Source: Streptomyces goshikiensis (GTDB taxonomy: Bacteria > Actinomycetota > Actinomycetes > Streptomycetales > Streptomycetaceae). Taken from it: a stretch of 64,000 nt of DNA. The notes under the pieces are model-generated. The model searched no databases and was not told the origin of the DNA. It worked only from the letters and a program-made list of their open reading frames with translations. Shown here one piece after another: positions 61,107-64,000 of this stretch (the stretch's first letter is position 1; the number at the start of each line of letters is the position of its first letter). The translations under genes were made by a program, and so were the position numbers. The stretch lies in contig NZ_BMVE01000009.1 of assembly GCF_014650555.1 (NCBI RefSeq), positions 1 to 64,000 of the forward strand, in the 5' to 3' direction.

Positions 61107-62041
61107 GCGGGCACCTTCCGGACGGACGGCCGCCGGTCCCCGGGCATCTCGTCTCCGCGCAGTCCGTCCCCGGCGGGGTAGCGGAAGTCCTCGTCCAGGG
61201 CGCGGATGACGGTGCGCAGGCCGGTGTCCCACAGCGAATCCGCGTAGCCCTGGCACTCCGCGAGGGTGCCGGCGGCCAGCGGGAACTCGGCGTGGTGCAG
61301 CGAAGTGAAGATCACCTCGAAGGCCTGCGGGAAGTCGATGCCGGGCAGGGCGGCCATCACGGCGGCGACCAGGTTGTCGAAGGAGAGCTGGTTGGGCGAG
61401 CGGGTGACGCAGACGACGTGGTCGCGCGGCCCGTCCGCGCGCCGCGGAGCCTCGTACAGGGGCGGATAGGTGGGGCGCCAGACGCAGGAGGCGGGGTCGC
61501 GCCACATCGGTTCGACGACCGCGCGCAGCGCCTCGGGGTCGCGCCAGCGCGGGGGCAGCGAGATGCCGGGCGGGTAGGCCTGGGTGACGTCCTCGTAGTC
61601 CCCGAAGTCGGTGCCGGCCAGCAGGGCCCGGCAGTCGGGGCAGTGCTGCCCGAAGACGGAGAGCTGGAGCGCGAACTCCTCCCAGTGGTCCGGGGTGTGG
61701 ACCACGTTGGCCCACACGCCGAGGCGGTAGGCGGCGCGCGCCTTGCGCTTGACGGCGGCGGCCGTCTCCACGGTGTCCTCGCCCCCGCGGACGACGATCA
61801 CCTCCATGGGCCGGTGCGCGTACCAGAGGTCGAGGGTGAGGTGCTCCAGCGGGTTCTCGCTGCGCCGCATGTCGGCGAAGGCCCGGCGGATGTCGTCCTC
61901 GTCCAACAGGATCCGGTGGTGGCACAGGACGGTCAGTCCGGCCTCCCGCACCGTGTCGAGGACGTACGGCTGGAGGTGGCGCGAGACCCCGTCCGGCTTG
62001 ATCAGGAGCAGGGAGTGCTGGCTCTCCAACAGGCGTTCCAA
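61103..62041 (-). CDS. Nucleoside-diphosphate-kinase-like protein with extra C-terminal domain
   Basis: A 312-residue protein. The first 130 residues fit the NDP-kinase fold: SLLLIKPDGVSRHL (Lys15 of the KPDG motif) and NVVHTPDHWEEFALQLSVFG, where His115 aligns with the phospho-histidine of NHGSD in true NDP kinases (here HTPD). The C-terminal 170 residues contain CPDC and SLPPRWRDPEALRAVVEPMW and are unfamiliar. TTG 62041 has GAGGGGAA just upstream. It is the first gene of the operon, so a phosphoryl-transfer step is likely. Confidence 0.8.
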   Translation of the reverse strand: MERLLESQHSLLLIKPDGVSRHLQPYVLDTVREAGLTVLCHHRILLDEDDIRRAFADMRRSENPLEHLTLDLWYAHRPMEVIVVRGGEDTVETAAAVKRKARAAYRLGVWANVVHTPDHWEEFALQLSVFGQHCPDCRALLAGTDFGDYEDVTQAYPPGISLPPRWRDPEALRAVVEPMWRDPASCVWRPTYPPLYEAPRRADGPRDHVVCVTRSPNQLSFDNLVAAVMAALPGIDFPQAFEVIFTSLHHAEFPLAAGTLAECQGYADSLWDTGLRTVIRALDEDFRYPAGDGLRGDEMPGDRRPSVRKVPA

Positions 62042-62317
62042 CTGATTCCCCTCACATTCGCGTGCTTGTCACAGCGAGATTGACACGAAATGAGCGACTG
62101 AGTCAATAAAGCTAGTCAAGTTGCCTTCGTGTGGGTGAGGCGGTCGCCAACCTTCAGGAGTACATGGGAGGTTGTGGCTGCTCGGCCTCTTGTGGAGTCG
62201 CTCGGAAGCAATATTGACAGGGGGGCTTGACTCGCGGGTCTAGATCATGGTCATATCGCTTCACCGCAAGGGAACGAACACCTTGCGGGGCATCACACCC
62301 AATGAAGGAGAGTCATC
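62042..62317. promoter_or_regulatory. Divergent promoter region of the cluster
   Basis: A relatively AT-rich 276-bp gap between the NDK-like gene (leftward) and the small peptide gene (rightward). Leftward: TTGACT at 62119-62114 and at 62106-62101 (read on the minus strand), 13 bp apart. Rightward: TTGACA at 62214-62219 and TTGACT at 62227-62232, also 13 bp apart, with TCATAT (62251-62256) as a possible -10. A further TTGACA is at 62080-62085. The paired TTGAC motifs in both directions suggest one shared activator. Confidence 0.55.
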
Positions 62318-62386
62318 ATGACCCGTAACCACGCTGTCGGCATGCGTCCCCGCCTCGACAAGATCAAGGTCCGCTCGGGCAAGTAA
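62318..62386 (+). CDS. 22-residue basic peptide, candidate ribosomal precursor peptide
   Basis: A 22-codon gene beginning MTRNHAVGM and ending KVRSGK before TAA. ATG 62318 has an ideal ribosome site GAAGGAG (62304-62310) 7 nt away. It is the first gene rightward of the divergent promoter region, is directly followed by a 16-bp-stem hairpin, and then by an M16 protease. It carries about eight Lys/Arg residues. There is no Cys; the polar residues include one His, one Asp, one Ser and one Thr. It is short for a leader-plus-core peptide and may be a scaffold from which a small molecule is built. No known family matched. Confidence 0.6.
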   Translation: MTRNHAVGMRPRLDKIKVRSGK

Positions 62387-62398
62387 GCACGCCGAGTG

Positions 62399-62435
62399 CC
62401 GGGCTGCCGCCGGATCACCTCCGGCGGCAGCCCGG
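62399..62435 (+). terminator. Strong hairpin directly after the peptide gene
   Basis: CCGGGCTGCCGCCGGA (62399-62414) pairs perfectly with TCCGGCGGCAGCCCGG (62420-62435); loop TCACC. It starts 13 nt after the peptide stop. Such a structure usually lets the peptide be made in excess over downstream genes, either by partial termination or by protecting the short mRNA. Confidence 0.8.
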
Positions 62436-62468
62436 CCGCCGCATTTCCGGGCCCTTGACGGTCCCAGC

Positions 62469-62494
62469 GAGCGGGGCCGCATCCGGCCCCGCTC
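62469..62494. terminator. Second hairpin in the peptide-protease gap
   Basis: GAGCGGGGCCG (62469-62479) and CGGCCCCGCTC (62484-62494) pair perfectly with loop CATC. Confidence 0.6.
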
Positions 62495-62531
62495 CCGGCC
62501 GTGTTCGCAGCTCTCCCCTCCGGCCGTGCGC

Positions 62532-62553
62532 GCGCGCCCGGTACCGGGCGCGC
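62532..62553. repeat. Perfect palindrome in the peptide-protease gap
   Basis: GCGCGCCCGGT joined to its reverse complement ACCGGGCGCGC. With no spacer it is better read as a DNA-binding or cruciform-prone site than as a terminator. Confidence 0.5.
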
Positions 62554-62625
62554 CCCGGCGGATTCGGGGTGGGACCGAACGCGGCCCCACCCCGCCCGCA
62601 CCGCGCAGCGACGGAGACCTCCCCC

Positions 62626-63846
62626 GTGACCGAACAGCTCCTGACGCAGAACGTCCCCGTACTGGTGGACCACACCCCCGGCAGCCGCACCACCACCGTG
62701 TGCGTCGCCGTCGGATCGGGTGCCCGGCACGACCCCGAGGGAGTCGCCGGCGCCACGCACATGCTCGAACACCTCGTCATGTCGTGCCCGCTGGACGGCG
62801 GCCCGTCGCTGAGCGAGCGCGTCGAACGGCTCGGCGGCACCTGCAACGCCCTCACCAGCCCCGAACTCCTGGTGATCCACGCCCAGGTCCTCAACGAGGA
62901 CGCGCCGGAGGTCATCGGCTGGATCGGCGCGTCCCTGCTCCGCCCCGAACTGACCGCCGCCCACCTGGACCGCGAGCGCCAGGTCGTCCTCCAGGAACTG
63001 AGCGCGGCGGCCTCCGACCCCGCCGACGCCGTCCAGGACGCCTTCCTGGCCCGGCTGTTCGACGGCCACCCCCTCGGATCGCCGGTCGGCGGCGACCCCG
63101 AGAGCATCGCCCGCATCACGGTGGACGTCATGCGCGACGCCCACCGCCAGGCCCTGGCCGGCGCACCCGTCGCGGTGAGCGCCGTCGGCGGACTGCCGGC
63201 GACGGAACTGCTCGCCGCCCTCGACAAGGCGGGCATCGGCGCCCTCCCGGCCGCGGCGCCGCTCGGCGCGCGCCCGCCGCAGACCCCGCCGCCGGTCCGT
63301 ACCGGGATCCCGGAGCGCTGGCCCGACGAGTTCTGCTGGCTGCAGGCCGGCAGCCGGGCGCCCCACCTCGGCGATCCGCGCCGCCACGCCTACAACGTGC
63401 TGGGGCACCTGATGGGCTCCAGCCCCGCGTCCCTGCTCTACGCGCGCATCCGCAACGACGAGGCGCTCGCCTACTCCTTCCAGTCCTGGTCCCGCAGCTA
63501 CAGCGACACCGGCGCCTGGCGGATGCTGGCCGGCGCCGAGCCCGCCAACGCCCCCCGCGTCCTGGAAGCCTTCCGCTCGCTGCTCGCCGAGATCGCCTCG
63601 GACGGGCCGGGCGAGGAGGCCTTCTCGGCAGCCGTCCGGCAGGCCGTGGTGGAGGTCGTGCTGCGCGCCGAGTCCCAGCAGGAGGCCGCGATCGCGCTGG
63701 CCGTCGACCGGGCACTGGCGGCCGAGGTCACCCTGCCCGAGCAGGAGATCGAGGCCCTCGGCCGGGTCACCGCCGCCGAGGTCGCCGCCGCGGCGGCCGA
63801 CGTGGCGCGCGAACTGGTCGCCGTGGTCCGCCCCGAGGCGGCCTGA
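62626..63846 (+). CDS. M16-family zinc metallopeptidase
   Basis: A 406-residue processing protease of the PqqF/mitochondrial-processing-peptidase superfamily. The inverted zinc motif HMLEH is about residue 45, with downstream Glu in RQVVLQELSAAASDP as third ligand. The second half has the M16 C-terminal domain (SSPASLLYARIRNDEALAYSFQSW). GTG 62626 follows GGAGA. It is likely to trim the 22-residue peptide or a product of it. The next gene begins 5 bp later; M16 enzymes often work as pairs. Confidence 0.9.
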   Translation: MTEQLLTQNVPVLVDHTPGSRTTTVCVAVGSGARHDPEGVAGATHMLEHLVMSCPLDGGPSLSERVERLGGTCNALTSPELLVIHAQVLNEDAPEVIGWIGASLLRPELTAAHLDRERQVVLQELSAAASDPADAVQDAFLARLFDGHPLGSPVGGDPESIARITVDVMRDAHRQALAGAPVAVSAVGGLPATELLAALDKAGIGALPAAAPLGARPPQTPPPVRTGIPERWPDEFCWLQAGSRAPHLGDPRRHAYNVLGHLMGSSPASLLYARIRNDEALAYSFQSWSRSYSDTGAWRMLAGAEPANAPRVLEAFRSLLAEIASDGPGEEAFSAAVRQAVVEVVLRAESQQEAAIALAVDRALAAEVTLPEQEIEALGRVTAAEVAAAAADVARELVAVVRPEAA

Positions 63847-63851
63847 CCCCG

Positions 63852-64000
63852 ATGCCGACGACCCCTCCCGAAGCCCAACCGCCCGCCCCTGCCCCGGCGT
63901 CCGCGCCCGTCTCGGCGGATGCCGGCGCGCTGAGCGCTTCCGCCGAGTACCTGGCCGCCGCCGACGAGGCGGGGCTGCTGCACCGCAGCGAAGGGCTGGT
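63852..64000 (+). CDS. Unknown protein, cut by window end
   Basis: About 49 residues are visible, beginning MPTTPPEAQPPAPAPA, a Pro/Ala-rich lead followed by SAEYLAAADEAGLLHRSEGLV. ATG 63852 is 5 bp after the protease stop, so it is part of the same operon. It may be a second M16 subunit or a biosynthetic enzyme; too little is seen to tell. Confidence 0.5.
   Translation, partial: MPTTPPEAQPPAPAPASAPVSADAGALSASAEYLAAADEAGLLHRSEGL

Noticed and set aside
62318..64000. Lanthipeptide, thiopeptide or lasso-peptide cluster
   Set aside because: No LanB, LanC, LanM, YcaO or asparagine-synthetase-like gene is in view, and the small peptide has no Cys.

Overview
The window is very GC-rich DNA with strong GC bias at third codon positions, many GTG and some TTG starts, short intergenic gaps, several ECF sigma factors, and secreted or lipid-anchored proteins with alanine-rich signal peptides. 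An iron box of the DmdR/IdeR type is present. All of this points to a Streptomyces (or close relative) chromosome. No rRNA, tRNA, transposase, integrase or CRISPR array was recognised.

Layout. 1-3220: activated-methyl cycle (end of ahcY, a short-chain-dehydrogenase remnant, metK, a PfkB kinase that is probably adenosine kinase). 3285-16711: accessory genes and regulators (MFS exporter; an ECF sigma factor coupled to an IclR-fused regulator; TetR/amidase pair with two palindromic operators; GyrB-like ATPase; lipoprotein; a PAS-GAF-SpoIIE-HATPase protein whose phosphatase centre looks degenerate; GlxA-type regulator; MBL hydrolase; PadR with a long inverted repeat). 16769-31788: lamin-tail-domain secreted protein with a charged repeat, orphan siderophore-type acetyltransferase behind an iron box, secreted FG-GAP protein, FAD monooxygenase/TetR pair, PP2C phosphatase, PBP4-type carboxypeptidase, cytochrome P450, MFS/MocR pair, Nudix hydrolase. 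31917-42600: HIT-like protein, HEAT-repeat protein, epoxide hydrolase, DoxX protein, a sigma factor fused to a zinc finger, membrane segment and ricin-type lectin, MarR/hydrolase pair, small secreted proteins and a methyltransferase. 42601-46705: a GC-rich repeat tract, a phased array of 8-bp boxes, then an operon of a ribbon-helix-helix regulator, a DUF4097 protein and a DrrAB-like ABC exporter, closed by a hairpin. 46846-50360: small unknown genes, a MerR-methyltransferase fusion and a MerR protein with an internal deletion.

50437-64000 looks like an uncommon biosynthetic cluster. On the minus strand, nine genes from an NDP-kinase-like protein down to a YggS-like PLP protein are almost all joined by 4-bp stop/start overlaps, followed by a histidyl-tRNA synthetase and a strong terminator. 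They encode an acyl-adenylating enzyme, a TIM-barrel isomerase-like protein, a pentapeptide-repeat protein, a hexapeptide acetyltransferase, a methyltransferase and two PLP aminotransferases. On the plus strand, from the same divergent promoter region, lies a 22-residue basic peptide gene with an excellent ribosome binding site. A 16-bp-stem hairpin comes directly after it, then an M16 (HxxEH) zinc protease and the start of another gene cut by the window end. A tiny peptide, an attenuating hairpin and an M16 protease resemble systems that build a small molecule on a ribosomal peptide scaffold (as PQQ and mycofactocin are). I do not recognise this combination; it is the best candidate here for an undescribed system. 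The natural product and the chemistry are inference.
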